Positions 36,641-46,014 of a stretch of 64,000 bases of DNA are shown one piece after another. Position 1 is the first letter of the stretch, and each line of letters starts with the position of its first letter. The notes beneath the pieces were generated by a model. The model did not search any database, was not told the origin of the DNA, and saw only the letters and a program-made list of their open reading frames with translations. The position numbers and the translations under genes are program-made. The stretch is from positions 2,733,001 to 2,797,000 of the forward strand of contig NZ_CP154260.1 in the NCBI RefSeq assembly GCF_039545795.1, written 5' to 3'. This stretch comes from Chitinophaga niabensis. Lineage in GTDB: Bacteria; Bacteroidota; Bacteroidia; Chitinophagales; Chitinophagaceae.

Positions 36641-36671
36641 CAAACCTAGCGGAGTTTGAGCAATAATCAAA
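36641..36671 (-). promoter_or_regulatory. Consensus Bacteroidota promoter of serA
   Basis: On the minus strand TTTG (36671-36668), exactly 19 bases, then TAGGTTTG (36648-36641). Full match to TTTG-N19-TAnnTTTG, with a leader of about 65 bases. Confidence 0.8.
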
Positions 36672-36813
36672 TACAACGGCTGGCAAATTCGTGATTGCTT
36701 AAAATTTATGCCCGATTGTTCCCCTTTTTTGAATAATTTCCACCCAAATGCCCCCTATCGGGCATGAAAATTGCTAAGTAATTGATTTTAAACTAATAGA
36801 TCTGCAGCATTAA

Positions 36814-38025
36814 ATGAATCGTGAAAAGGCAATCGTCGTTTTGGCCATATCCATAAGTTCCATCATATATACCGGATGTAATAGCAGCTCCGCCAACAGA
36901 AATAACGAAAAGAAAAAACCAGCAAAGACAACTTCCATCTACACCGTAGGGCTTACGGAAGAACAGGAACAGAAAATACTGAACAGCAGTAAAACCAGGC
37001 AGATCAGGCAGGAAGTAGCAGAGCTGATGCGTTTAAAGCTTTCTCCGGGATCCTTTAGCGGCGCTATATTAGTGGCAAGAAAAGGAGTGGTATTATATGA
37101 ACATTACCAGGGATTGGAAAACCATGCTACAAAAGCACCGGTTACAGATAGTTCTTCCTTCCAGCTGGCCTCCGTTTCCAAAACCTTCACCGGCATGGCC
37201 ATTCTCTCCCTGCTGGAAAAAGAGAAGTTAACGCTGGACGATCCTTTACAAAAATACTTTCCGGACTTTCCATACCTGGGCATCACCATCAGAATGCTCC
37301 TGAACCACCGCAGCGGCCTGCCAAATTACCTCTATTTCTGCGACAGCCTGGTGAAAGACAAATCTCACTTCCTCACCAACGATGAAGTGATCCGCCTGAT
37401 GACCGAACACAAACCTCCTACCCAATATCCGCCGGACAGGCATTTTAACTATTGCAATACAAATTATTTACTCCTTGCTTCCATCATTGAAAAAGTAAGC
37501 CAGCAGAAGTATGCTGACTATCTCCAGCAAACCTTTTTCACACCGCTGGAAATGACCAATACTTTTGTTGCAGATCCTGCACAGGCCCCCCGCTCCCATC
37601 AGACGGTGAGCCACCTGTTCAACTGGCGCCTGGAACCGGATAACAGCTTTGATGGTGTTGTAGGTGATAAAGGTATTTACAGTAGCGTGCGCGATATGCT
37701 CAAGTGGGACCAGGCCATTTATTCCGGCAAACTATTCAAACCGGAAACATTGAAAGAAGCATTTACTCCCTATAGTAACGAAAGGCCCGGTATCCGTAAT
37801 TATGGCCTCGGATGGCGCCTGTTCACTTATCCTGACAGTTCCAATAATATTGTTTATCACAATGGCTGGTGGCACGGCAATAATACTGTGTTCTACCGTT
37901 TTATAAAAGACTCTACCACACTGGTGATCCTTGGTAACCGTTATAACCGCGGTATTTACCAGGCCGTGAAACCACTGCGTAACATCCTCGGCCACGGGGA
38001 TGGGGAAGAAGCCGGAGAAGAGTAA
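36814..38025 (+). CDS. Beta-lactamase-family serine hydrolase, lipoprotein
   Basis: A 403-residue envelope lipoprotein: signal 'AISISSIIYTGC' with lipobox cysteine at residue 22, then a charged linker. The PF00144 (class C beta-lactamase/DD-peptidase/esterase) fold follows, with the SxxK motif in 'QLASVSKTFTGMAILSLL', the YxN motif in 'HFNYCNTNYLLLASIIEKVS' and an HxG-like motif in 'NIVYHNGWWHGNNTVFYR'. All catalytic residues are present, so it should be active; cell-wall peptides or esters are possible substrates. Bacteroidota carry many such paralogues and true beta-lactam resistance is not implied. It stands alone, divergent from serA. Confidence 0.9.
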   Translation: MNREKAIVVLAISISSIIYTGCNSSSANRNNEKKKPAKTTSIYTVGLTEEQEQKILNSSKTRQIRQEVAELMRLKLSPGSFSGAILVARKGVVLYEHYQGLENHATKAPVTDSSSFQLASVSKTFTGMAILSLLEKEKLTLDDPLQKYFPDFPYLGITIRMLLNHRSGLPNYLYFCDSLVKDKSHFLTNDEVIRLMTEHKPPTQYPPDRHFNYCNTNYLLLASIIEKVSQQKYADYLQQTFFTPLEMTNTFVADPAQAPRSHQTVSHLFNWRLEPDNSFDGVVGDKGIYSSVRDMLKWDQAIYSGKLFKPETLKEAFTPYSNERPGIRNYGLGWRLFTYPDSSNNIVYHNGWWHGNNTVFYRFIKDSTTLVILGNRYNRGIYQAVKPLRNILGHGDGEEAGEE

Positions 38026-38119
38026 TAAATTACAAACATCCGGATCCGGCGCCGGCTGCCAATAACATCCATCCGGAACTAACAATAATCCGCCGCCGGC
38101 TACACCACAAATAAAAAAA

Positions 38120-38153
38120 CCGCCCTGCGATATATCTTATCCAAGCAGGGCGG
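38120..38153 (-). terminator. Terminator at the end of the metal-efflux cluster
   Basis: Stem CCGCCCTGC/GCAGGGCGG (38120-38128 with 38145-38153), followed on the minus strand by TTTTTTTATTT, 31 bases after the small peptide's stop. Confidence 0.88.
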
Positions 38154-38183
38154 AGCGCTATTTATGCGAACTAAAACCTGTGA

Positions 38184-38390
38184 CTACTTTTGTGTAGCGG
38201 CGTCAGCAGCTTTCTTAGCATGATGCTTTTTAGCGTGATGCGCAGCTTTCTTTTCTTTCTTTACTTCTGACTTAGCCTGTTCTGTTTTTGCAGCTACTGG
38301 TTTAGCAGCTGGTTTTGTCTGTGCATTTGCAGCAGAGATGCCACCCAGGGTGATCATTGCGGCGGCCATCAGAAACATGATCTTTTTCAT
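38184..38390 (-). CDS. Small exported Lys/Ala/His-rich protein
   Basis: A 68-residue product with a clean signal peptide (MKKIMFLMAAAMITLGGISA, cut near 'ANAQ'). The mature chain of about 44 residues has 13 lysines, many alanines and two His pairs ('KKAAHHAKKHHAKK'), with no hydrophobic core, so it is probably disordered in the periplasm. The composition recalls the enterobacterial acid-shock protein Asr, but homology cannot be claimed from low-complexity sequence. It is the last gene of the metal-efflux cluster, 32 bases after czcA and before a strong terminator. The His pairs could bind Zn, Co or Cu. Role unknown. Confidence 0.8.
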   Translation of the reverse strand: MKKIMFLMAAAMITLGGISAANAQTKPAAKPVAAKTEQAKSEVKKEKKAAHHAKKHHAKKAADAATQK

Positions 38391-38422
38391 TTTTGTTTGA
38401 TTTAATTGTTAAGAAAAAATAT

Positions 38423-41400
38423 TTATAATAATGCTTTTTTACGCTTGTAGGCACTGTAGAAGATCAGCGGGAAGATCAGTAATGTCAGTACTGTTGCCGT
38501 GATCAACCCTCCTATCACTACAATCGCCAGCGGCTTCTGTGTTTCCGAACCGATGCCGGTAGATACGGCAGCAGGGATCAAACCAATAGCTGCCATCAGC
38601 GCTGTCATTACAACCGGTCTGATCCTTTCTTCCACTCCACTGCGGATCGCTTCATTCAATGGCATTTTCATCTGCAGGTTCTTATGAAATACAGAGATCA
38701 GGATCACACCATTCTGTATACAGATACCAAACAAAGCAATAAAACCCACACCTGCCGAGATCCCGAAGTTCATACCCGTTGCATGCAGCGCAAGGATCCC
38801 TCCTATCAGGGCAAACGGCACATTCATTAAGATCAGCCCCGCATCTTTCACACTGCCCATCATAATGAAGAGAACAATGAAAATGGCAATCAGGCTTACG
38901 GGTACCACCTGTGTTAAGCGGTTGGTGGCGCGTACCTGGTTTTCAAATTCTCCCGTCCAGCCGATGGAATACCCTTTGGGCAGCTTCACCGCTTTTTCCA
39001 CCTTTGCCTGTGCTTCTGCAATAGTGCTACCCAGGTCCCGGTCACGAACAGAGAACTTCACCCCAATGAATCGCCTGGTATCATCCCTGTAAATAAAAGC
39101 AGGGCCTGTTACCGTTTCAATCGTTGCTATTTCTTTCAGCGGGATCTTGTTCCCGTTCATGGCCGGAACCACCAGGTTGCGCAGGTCGTCCTCATCCTTC
39201 CGGTAATTCTGATCATACCGGATCCGTACGTCAAACTTCTTCTCTCCTTCGTATAATTGCGTGGCTGTTTTACCACCAATGGCCATTTCTATTACAGCCT
39301 GTGCATCCGCTGTTTTCACACCGTACAATGCCATCTTCTGCTCGTCCAGGTGTACACTCATTTCAGGCTGCCCTATATTCCGCAGAATGCCCACATCCTT
39401 AATACCGTTCACATTTTCGATCTGGGCGATCACCTGGTTCGCTAACCGATCAAGCTCTTCCAGGTTCTCGCCATAGATCTTTACCGCATTGCTGGCATTG
39501 ATGCCGGCTACGGCTTCCGCCACATTATCGATGATAGGTTGTGAATAGTTATATCCAACACCCTGGTATTGTTTGAGACGTTTGTCCATTTCTTCCACCA
39601 GCTGGTCCATTGTGATCTTACGATTCCATTCTTCTTTCGGCTTCAGGTTCACCTGGCACTGCACATAGTAGAACCCGGAAGGATCTGTACCATCGTTGGA
39701 ACGGCCTGTTTGAGATAATACCCCGTTCACTTCCGGGAAGCTGCTCAGTTCTTTCCTGAATTGATGCACGAACTTTGTGGTTTCGTTGAGAGACATGCTC
39801 ATCGGTAGTTTTGCTTCCACCCATAAAGCCCCTTCGTTCAGTTGCGGGAGGAATTCAGAGCCCAGAAACTTTGCAGAAGCAAAGCTCAGGCCCATGAACA
39901 CCACCGCTATAAGCAGGCTTAGCCGTTTATGACCATACGTCCAGTTAAAACCTTTCATCACTATCCGGTGAAAGAAGCGCACTATCGGGTTATGTTTCTC
40001 TTTCACATTCTTCTTCAGCAGGATAGATGATAACACCGGTACCAGTGTGAGCGTGAATAATAAAGCGCCCAGCAGGGCAAACCCCAGTGTCCAGGCCAAT
40101 GGTGAGAACATTTTACCTTCCACTTTCTGGAAAGAAAAAATAGGCAGCAGGGAAATTATGATGATCAGTTTAGAGAAAAACACCGCTTTACCCAGCTCGC
40201 CACCCGTCTTCTTAATCCATCCCATCTTGGCGAGCCGGTTAAAGCGTTCCATTCCAAATTGCCTGGCCTTATGGTCAAGCATCACAAAGATCCCTTCCAC
40301 CATCACAACAGCTCCGTCTATTATAATACCGAAGTCAATTGCGCCCATAGACAGCAGGTTGGCGCTCATGCCCTTCAGTTTCAAACATATAAATGCAAAT
40401 AAGAGGGACAGTGGTATGATCATCCCTACGATCACCGTGGTACGCCAGTCTGCCATAAAGAGGAATACGATCACCGTTACAAAAATGATCCCCTCCAGCA
40501 GATTGTGCATCACTGTTCTGGTGCAATAGCTCATCAGTGTATCCCTGTCGTAGAACGTAACCATTTTAACATCAGATGGCAATACCTTCTCATTGAGTTC
40601 ATTCACTTTGGCCTTGATGCGGTTCAGTACCTCATGCGGGTTCTCCCCTTTACGCATCACCACAATCCCTTCCACAATATCATCCTGGTCATTCAGCCCG
40701 GCCTGCCCAACCCTTGGTGCGGAAGTTTCCCGTACATTGGCCACATTCTTTACCAGGATAGGCGTACCGTCTATATTCTGTATAATGATATTTTCAATGT
40801 CTTTGATATTATCCAGCAACCCGATCCCTCTTACCACATAGGCCTGTCCGTTCTTTTCAATCACATCACCGCCTACATTCACATTACTTTTCGAAGCCGC
40901 TTCATAGAGTTCCAGCGGGGTGATACTATACTTTGCCAGTTTGATGGGATCTGCCGTGATCTCATAGATCTTTTCCTGCCCACCAAAGGCCACTACATCC
41001 GCTACACCCGGCACCGCCCTCAACTGGCGGTCTATTACCCAATTCTGGTAGGTAAGCAGGCTGCGGGAATCCCGGTGTTCGCTTTTCAGCCAGTACCGGA
41101 ATACTTCTCCTGTGGGTCCGTAAGGTGGCTGTACTTCCGGCTCCACGCTTTCCGGCAGGGATACATTCCGCAACATATTATTCACCTGTTGCCTTGCAAA
41201 GAAATCCTCCACATCATCATCAAAAATGATCTTGATCACAGAGAGGCCGAACATGGTAATGGAACGCACACTCGTTTTCTTCTGCACACCATTCATTGAG
41301 ATCTCTATAGGTGTGGTAACAAAACGTTCTACTTCTTCCGCGCTCCTGCCATTCCATTCCGTTACAATAACAATCTGCGTATTGGTTACATCCGGAAAAG

Positions 41401-41521
41401 CTTCAATAGGTGTATTCAGAAAGGAAACCACACCACCAACAGTCAGCACCGCCAGCATGAAGAAGATGAAAAACTTATTCTTGAGCGAAAACCCTACAAT
41501 ATTTCGAATGAATTTGTTCAT
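38423..41521 (-). CDS. czcA: CzcA-type heavy-metal RND efflux pump
   Basis: A 1032-residue inner-membrane RND transporter of the HME class, which exports divalent cations to the outside using the proton gradient. Evidence: 'MNKFIRNIVGFSLKNKFFIF' start, the HME porter loop 'VTEWNGRSAEEVERFVTTPI', and the TM4 motif 'GAIDFGIIIDGAVVMVEG', whose Asp/Asp/Glu pattern marks the Zn/Co/Cd/Ni branch rather than the Cu/Ag branch. It follows the adaptor by 4 bases. Together with CzcB and CzcC it forms a complete tripartite exporter. Metal identity is inferred from the motif only. Confidence 0.94.
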   Translation of the reverse strand: MNKFIRNIVGFSLKNKFFIFFMLAVLTVGGVVSFLNTPIEAFPDVTNTQIVIVTEWNGRSAEEVERFVTTPIEISMNGVQKKTSVRSITMFGLSVIKIIFDDDVEDFFARQQVNNMLRNVSLPESVEPEVQPPYGPTGEVFRYWLKSEHRDSRSLLTYQNWVIDRQLRAVPGVADVVAFGGQEKIYEITADPIKLAKYSITPLELYEAASKSNVNVGGDVIEKNGQAYVVRGIGLLDNIKDIENIIIQNIDGTPILVKNVANVRETSAPRVGQAGLNDQDDIVEGIVVMRKGENPHEVLNRIKAKVNELNEKVLPSDVKMVTFYDRDTLMSYCTRTVMHNLLEGIIFVTVIVFLFMADWRTTVIVGMIIPLSLLFAFICLKLKGMSANLLSMGAIDFGIIIDGAVVMVEGIFVMLDHKARQFGMERFNRLAKMGWIKKTGGELGKAVFFSKLIIIISLLPIFSFQKVEGKMFSPLAWTLGFALLGALLFTLTLVPVLSSILLKKNVKEKHNPIVRFFHRIVMKGFNWTYGHKRLSLLIAVVFMGLSFASAKFLGSEFLPQLNEGALWVEAKLPMSMSLNETTKFVHQFRKELSSFPEVNGVLSQTGRSNDGTDPSGFYYVQCQVNLKPKEEWNRKITMDQLVEEMDKRLKQYQGVGYNYSQPIIDNVAEAVAGINASNAVKIYGENLEELDRLANQVIAQIENVNGIKDVGILRNIGQPEMSVHLDEQKMALYGVKTADAQAVIEMAIGGKTATQLYEGEKKFDVRIRYDQNYRKDEDDLRNLVVPAMNGNKIPLKEIATIETVTGPAFIYRDDTRRFIGVKFSVRDRDLGSTIAEAQAKVEKAVKLPKGYSIGWTGEFENQVRATNRLTQVVPVSLIAIFIVLFIMMGSVKDAGLILMNVPFALIGGILALHATGMNFGISAGVGFIALFGICIQNGVILISVFHKNLQMKMPLNEAIRSGVEERIRPVVMTALMAAIGLIPAAVSTGIGSETQKPLAIVVIGGLITATVLTLLIFPLIFYSAYKRKKALL

Positions 41522-41525
41522 GCCA

Positions 41526-42608
41526 TTAATCGTTCAATGCGTCATAGATCAATAACTGATTCTTTGAGATCACCTTTTCGCCTGTATTTAATCCCCTGGT
41601 GATATAGCTGATATCATTCAGGGACTTGTTCACTTTTACTTCCCGGGTATCTATATTGAACTTATCCCGGAACACCATCACAAAATTCTTCCCTTTATCA
41701 AAGATCACTGCGGAAGAAGGAATGGCCAGCATTTCACCGCCCTCCCTGTAACGCAGCAGTACGGTGGCAAACATCTCCGGTTTCAGCAACATGCCTTCAT
41801 TATCCAGCCGGATACGTACCTGCATGGTTTTTGTTTCAGGATCCAGCACATTGTATACTTTATCTATCTGCCCGTGGAAAACCTTATCAGGATAACTGAT
41901 AGTGCTTACTTCCGCCGGAATACCTTCTTTCACACGGGAAATGTCTGTTTCAAATACATTGGCCATGATCCACACATCATCCAGTTCGGAAATGGTGAAC
42001 ATATTCAGGTTATTATCCGAACGCATCTCCATACCGTTATTAATATTCTTCTCTATGATATAACCACTGATGGGTGCGGTAACGATAGAAGTAGAACCGT
42101 TTCCCTTGCGGTAGATCTGCAGCAGTTCATTCAGCCGGGAGATCTCTGCATCCGCTTTGTTCACTTCTCCCTGTGCATTCACCACATCCTTTTGTGTGGC
42201 CAGCTGGCTGGTATAGAGGTCTTGTGCCACTTTAAGCCCTTTCTCCGCCACTCCCCTGTCTGACCGGGCCTGCGCAAGCTGTTTATCATAGTCTGCAATT
42301 TCCCCGCTCTGGATCACGGCCAGCACCTGTCCTTTTTTCACATAATCGCCCAGTTGCACTTTAATGTCTTTAACATAACCACTTACTAGGGGGTATAACT
42401 TTAATACCTTTCCCATATCAGGAGTCACTTTACCGGAGAGGCGCAATTCACTTTCCACAGGTTTGAAAGCAGCGGTATCGATACGGATGCTGGCAAGCAT
42501 GGTATCACTTAACACAAATGTGGCGGCCTCCGTATCTTCCGCATGGCTTTGTTTGCAGCTGGTATAACCTGCTGTAACAGCGATGAGAAGAAGTGCGTAT
42601 AGTTTCAT
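41526..42608 (-). CDS. czcB: CzcB-type RND periplasmic adaptor
   Basis: Membrane-fusion subunit linking CzcA to CzcC. I chose the ATG at 42608, which gives 'MKLYALLLIAVTAGYTSC', a lipoprotein signal, and leaves 10 bases after the czcC stop; the longer frame would overlap czcC without a signal. Lipoyl half-motifs ('VSGYVKDIKVQLGDYVKKGQ' and 'TAPISGYIIEKNINNGMEM') flank the helical hairpin, with the barrel 'VWIMANVFETDISRVKEGIP' after. Length 360 is normal. No extra His-rich N-terminal segment, as in some CzcB proteins, is seen. Confidence 0.93.
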   Translation of the reverse strand: MKLYALLLIAVTAGYTSCKQSHAEDTEAATFVLSDTMLASIRIDTAAFKPVESELRLSGKVTPDMGKVLKLYPLVSGYVKDIKVQLGDYVKKGQVLAVIQSGEIADYDKQLAQARSDRGVAEKGLKVAQDLYTSQLATQKDVVNAQGEVNKADAEISRLNELLQIYRKGNGSTSIVTAPISGYIIEKNINNGMEMRSDNNLNMFTISELDDVWIMANVFETDISRVKEGIPAEVSTISYPDKVFHGQIDKVYNVLDPETKTMQVRIRLDNEGMLLKPEMFATVLLRYREGGEMLAIPSSAVIFDKGKNFVMVFRDKFNIDTREVKVNKSLNDISYITRGLNTGEKVISKNQLLIYDALND

Positions 42609-42618
42609 ATCCTTCCGG

Positions 42619-43878
42619 TTATTGCGTAATATTAAAAAGTTCAGTGCCTGTTGCATAGTTCAGTTCTTCATAAGCCAGTACACGGTCTGTCAGGAACTTG
42701 TTCGTATGCTTTACATGATCGCTGTAGCTGTTGAAATAATCAATGAACTGCAGCAGGGAGATGTTTCCTTTGCGGAAATTCTGTGCTACTTCCGCTATGA
42801 GTTTATCATACTCCGTGTTAAAGCCTTTGATGTCCGGCCAGCCAGTTCCTTTTTCAAGGAACCGGATCTTTTGCAGGGCCGAGCTAACTTCAGCAGATAT
42901 GGTAAATTGTTGTTGCTGTAATAAAACGTCCTGCGTTTTTACTTCGTAATCTGCGGATCTGATATTGCCCTGGTTACGATTCCACACCGGGAGGTCTATA
43001 CCTAAGGTCATACCAATAAAATGCGGGGCATAGCTGCCATTGCGGTCGTACGTGGCACCCAGGTGCAGGTCTGGTACTGCCAGGGCTTTTTGCAGCCTGT
43101 AGTTCACTTTGGCCATTTGTAATTGATTGGTGGCCATCAGTAGATCAGGCCGGTTAGCCAATGCAGTATCCGTTAATATTTGCTGTGTATAACGCCTCAG
43201 GTTATACTGTGATAATACATCTCCGGATACTACCGGCGTCACCGGCTGATCACTGCCTAGTAACTGTTGCAGGTTAAGCGAGGCTGCCAGCTCCTGCTGG
43301 CGCAGATCAGTATAATCATTTGCAATGCCTACCTGCAAGGCCTGGAGACGGATCACATCTGCATGCGCCACACTTCCCTTTTCATCCGCCAAACGGTAGG
43401 CATCCAGTATCTTTTGCAGATTGGAAAGCTGCTCCTGTAATACCTTTTCAGTTTCCTGTAAAAAATAAAGCTGGTAATAATTACTGCGTAATTGCAAACG
43501 CAGCGTGCGCATTAATTCAGTAAAGGCAGCAGCAGAAGTGGCTGCGTTCCATTGTGCCAATTGTACCTGTTTGTTTCGCTTGCCTGCCAGGAGTATCAGT
43601 TGGTCTATACTTCCTTCCACCTGTCCGCCGCTGCCTAAATTAAATGGCTGTACTTTATCTGTAGTACCAAAGCCCAGTGTTGTAGAAAAAGAGGGATTGT
43701 TCCAGAGCCTTGCCTGTTGTACAAGCGCCTCATTCGCATTCACCTGGTAACGCTGGGCCAGTAGCTGATAGTTGTGTTGAAGGAAGCGGCCTTCCGCTTC
43801 CTGTAATGTGAGCGATTGCGCAAATCCTTTCGTTGTGAGCAAGATCAGTACACTTGTTATGATCCGGAGCTGTTTCAT
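42619..43878 (-). CDS. czcC: CzcC-type TolC-family outer-membrane channel
   Basis: Outer-membrane efflux channel of 419 residues. I chose the ATG at 43878, which exposes the signal peptide 'MKQLRIITSVLILLTTKGFA' cut before 'QSLTLQEAEGRFLQHNYQLL'. Two OEP repeats with long coiled-coil helices follow; the conserved 'NRPDLLMATNQLQMAK' marks the second. CzcC starts the efflux half of the cluster and has its own candidate promoter region with four 11-bp direct repeats, 65 bases downstream of the sensor kinase. It is the only TolC-like gene in the window and could also serve the AcrAB-like pump, although that is unproven. Confidence 0.92.
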   Translation of the reverse strand: MKQLRIITSVLILLTTKGFAQSLTLQEAEGRFLQHNYQLLAQRYQVNANEALVQQARLWNNPSFSTTLGFGTTDKVQPFNLGSGGQVEGSIDQLILLAGKRNKQVQLAQWNAATSAAAFTELMRTLRLQLRSNYYQLYFLQETEKVLQEQLSNLQKILDAYRLADEKGSVAHADVIRLQALQVGIANDYTDLRQQELAASLNLQQLLGSDQPVTPVVSGDVLSQYNLRRYTQQILTDTALANRPDLLMATNQLQMAKVNYRLQKALAVPDLHLGATYDRNGSYAPHFIGMTLGIDLPVWNRNQGNIRSADYEVKTQDVLLQQQQFTISAEVSSALQKIRFLEKGTGWPDIKGFNTEYDKLIAEVAQNFRKGNISLLQFIDYFNSYSDHVKHTNKFLTDRVLAYEELNYATGTELFNITQ

Positions 43879-43901
43879 TGACACAAAGCTCCACAAGTGG
43901 A

Positions 43902-43945
43902 ATTAAAGGGGCCTTTAAGGGAGATTAAAAAGAAATTAAAATCTT
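43902..43945 (-). promoter_or_regulatory. Four 11-bp direct repeats ahead of czcC
   Basis: ATTAAA, CTTTAA, ATTAAA and ATTAAA begin at 43902, 43913, 43924 and 43935, exactly one helical turn apart. Tandem half-sites at 11 bp are the usual target of OmpR/PhoB-type regulators, and such a regulator is encoded two genes upstream. A one-mismatch -7 box, GAGCTTTG (43891-43884), lies just downstream, near the czcC ATG. Confidence 0.5.
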
Positions 43946-45314
43946 ATAAATGGGGTAACTGCACGGTGAATACCGTTCCTTTAGCATCTTCAGACAACAC
44001 AGTGATCTGCCCTTCATGCAGTTGCACGATCTTTTTGCAGATGGACAAACCTAAGCCATGCCCGCGTGTAGCCTGCGCATTACGGCCGCGGAAGAAGGGT
44101 TCAAATATCTTATCCTGCTCATCTGCTGCTATACCTATACCATTATCCTTCACACTGATCAGGATGTGCCGGCTGTTGAAATCAATGGTTACCCTGGCAG
44201 TATGATCTTCAGAGAACTTGCAGGCATTATCAAAGAGGTTGATGAAAAGCACTTTCAAAAGACTTTCATTTCCGTTACAGGTAACCAGTGTATCCTGTTC
44301 CGGTTCTTTCATGAACTGCATCTCCACTTTGCTGTTCTCTTTTCTTTTCAGGCGAACGAGGTCTGCCGTATCAATAAGCAGTTCATCGATGCGCACAGGT
44401 GTGAATATAAATTCGTGCCGGTTGAGTTCGGACTGTGCCAGCTGCAACAATCCATTCGTGAGTTCAGAGAGGCCTTCCGCATCTTCGAGCACGGAATTAA
44501 GTACGGCCTCGTACTCCTCTCCGCTCCTGCCTTTGGCCAGTGTTACCTGTAACTGGCTGATAATGGCAGCCAGCGGCGTACGCAATTCATGAGAGGCATT
44601 GCTAACAAAACTTTTCTGCAGATCAAAGGAGTGACTAAGCCGTTGCAGCATGGTATTAAAGTTGGCGCCCAGCTGCGCTATTTCATCTTTCCCTTTAATG
44701 GCCACCCGTGTATCCTGCAGGTTATTGGCATTGATACTGTCTGCCTGTTCCACCAACCGGTCAATAGGCTGCATCATCTTACGCGCAAAGAAATAACCAA
44801 TACCTACCAGCAACACTACCGCCACTATCAATTCTATGAGGATGATCCGCTGGAGGTTCTGCAGGTTCTGAAAGCCATATTTATCAAAGGAAGAAACCAG
44901 TACCAGTACAGACACATTATCTTCCGTATAATAAACACCTACCGTTTCGCCCTCCTTATCTGTACGGATATACTGCCCGTGTTCTTTGATATAGTCCAGC
45001 AGGAATTTCTGGGTACGCACGGCGGTATCCTTCATGTTCGTATATAGGAGATCATATCTTTCGTTGTATACCAGGATGGTTTCGCGGTAGAGGTCCTGGA
45101 AGGTGGTTTTATCCAGTTTGCGCAGCAGGCCTATCTGTACCTGGTCGTTTTCAATGATCACACTGCCAATGGAACGTGCGCGGTATTCCAGCCTGTCCAG
45201 GTATTCCGCACGGCGGGATTGAGCAGAGAAATAATATGCCAGGGTGGCAAAGGCAATCAGCAGGAAGGCTGCGGATAATGTATAATAGAGGGCAATCTTA
45301 TATTTGATCTTCAT
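43944..45314 (-). CDS. Sensor histidine kinase, probable metal sensor (CzcS-like)
   Basis: A 456-residue membrane kinase. TM1 is at residues about 7-28, a periplasmic sensor domain of about 135 residues follows, then TM2 near 'ELIVAVVLLVGIGYFFA', HAMP, and HisKA with 'FVSNASHELRTPLAAI'. HATPase_c is complete: N-box 'NLFDNACKFSED', G1 'VKDNGIGIAADEQDKIFEPF', G2 'GHGLGLSI'. It starts 3 bases after the response regulator stop, so the two are coupled. The neighbours (CDF, CzcCBA) imply that it senses periplasmic divalent metal. The periplasmic part lacks obvious His/Cys clusters, so the ligand is uncertain. Confidence 0.93.
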   Translation of the reverse strand: MKIKYKIALYYTLSAAFLLIAFATLAYYFSAQSRRAEYLDRLEYRARSIGSVIIENDQVQIGLLRKLDKTTFQDLYRETILVYNERYDLLYTNMKDTAVRTQKFLLDYIKEHGQYIRTDKEGETVGVYYTEDNVSVLVLVSSFDKYGFQNLQNLQRIILIELIVAVVLLVGIGYFFARKMMQPIDRLVEQADSINANNLQDTRVAIKGKDEIAQLGANFNTMLQRLSHSFDLQKSFVSNASHELRTPLAAIISQLQVTLAKGRSGEEYEAVLNSVLEDAEGLSELTNGLLQLAQSELNRHEFIFTPVRIDELLIDTADLVRLKRKENSKVEMQFMKEPEQDTLVTCNGNESLLKVLFINLFDNACKFSEDHTARVTIDFNSRHILISVKDNGIGIAADEQDKIFEPFFRGRNAQATRGHGLGLSICKKIVQLHEGQITVLSEDAKGTVFTVQLPHL

Positions 45315-45317
45315 ACA

Positions 45318-46007
45318 TCAGTCCTCTTCTGATAAATAATATCCCATGCCCGTTTTGGTATGCAGTAATTTCTGCTCATGGTCTTTATCGATCTTTTTAC
45401 GCAGGAAGTTCATGTATACTTCTATCACATTGGTGCCGGTATCAAAATCAATGTTCCATACCTTTTCCGCAATGGTTACTTTGGAGATCACTTTTCCTTT
45501 ATGCAGGGCGAGTAATTCCAGTAGCTGGAACTCTTTTGCCGTGAGGGCGATCTTTTTCCCATTGCGGGATACTTCTTTGCGTTCCCGGTCTATTTCAAGA
45601 TCTGCCACCACCAGTTTATGACGGTTAACGGGTGCCACTTCCGCCCCGGCGCGCTTGAGGAATACGCGTATCCTGGCCAGCAGTTCACGGAAGTCGAATG
45701 GTTTCACCAAGTAATCGTCTGCCCCCAGTTCAAAGGCCTGCATTTTATCGTCCATGCCGCCAAGGGCTGTAAGCATGATCACCGGTACTTTGTTGTTGCG
45801 GCGGCGGATCACCTCGCAGATCTCATACCCATTATGGTGAGGCAGGTTGAGGTCCAGGATCACCAGGTCGTAATCATGGCTGGCAGCAAGACTTTTCCCC
45901 ATGCGGCCATCATAGGCCACTTCTACTTCAAAGCCATTTTCTTCCAATCCCATTTTTACGGCATTGGCCACTTTAACCTCATCTTCTACGATCAATATCC
46001 TTTGCAT
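45318..46007 (-). CDS. OmpR/PhoB-family response regulator (CzcR-like)
   Basis: A 229-residue regulator. The receiver has 'ILIVEDE', phospho-acceptor Asp52 in 'VILDLNLP', the Thr in 'VIMLTALG' and Lys in 'DYLVKPFDF'. The C-terminal winged helix has 'ALTAKEFQLLELLALHKGKV', 'TNVIEVYMNFLRKKID' and 'LHTKTGMGYYL', as in CzcR, CopR and CusR. It probably binds the four 11-bp repeats upstream of czcC and may control the whole cluster. It lies 7 bases after the CDF exporter stop and 3 before the kinase. Confidence 0.95.
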   Translation of the reverse strand: MQRILIVEDEVKVANAVKMGLEENGFEVEVAYDGRMGKSLAASHDYDLVILDLNLPHHNGYEICEVIRRRNNKVPVIMLTALGGMDDKMQAFELGADDYLVKPFDFRELLARIRVFLKRAGAEVAPVNRHKLVVADLEIDRERKEVSRNGKKIALTAKEFQLLELLALHKGKVISKVTIAEKVWNIDFDTGTNVIEVYMNFLRKKIDKDHEQKLLHTKTGMGYYLSEED

Positions 46008-46014
46008 AGCAATG

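Noticed and set aside
36814..38025. True antibiotic-resistance beta-lactamase
   Set aside because: Only the general serine-hydrolase fold is seen. Bacteroidota carry many paralogues of unrelated function.
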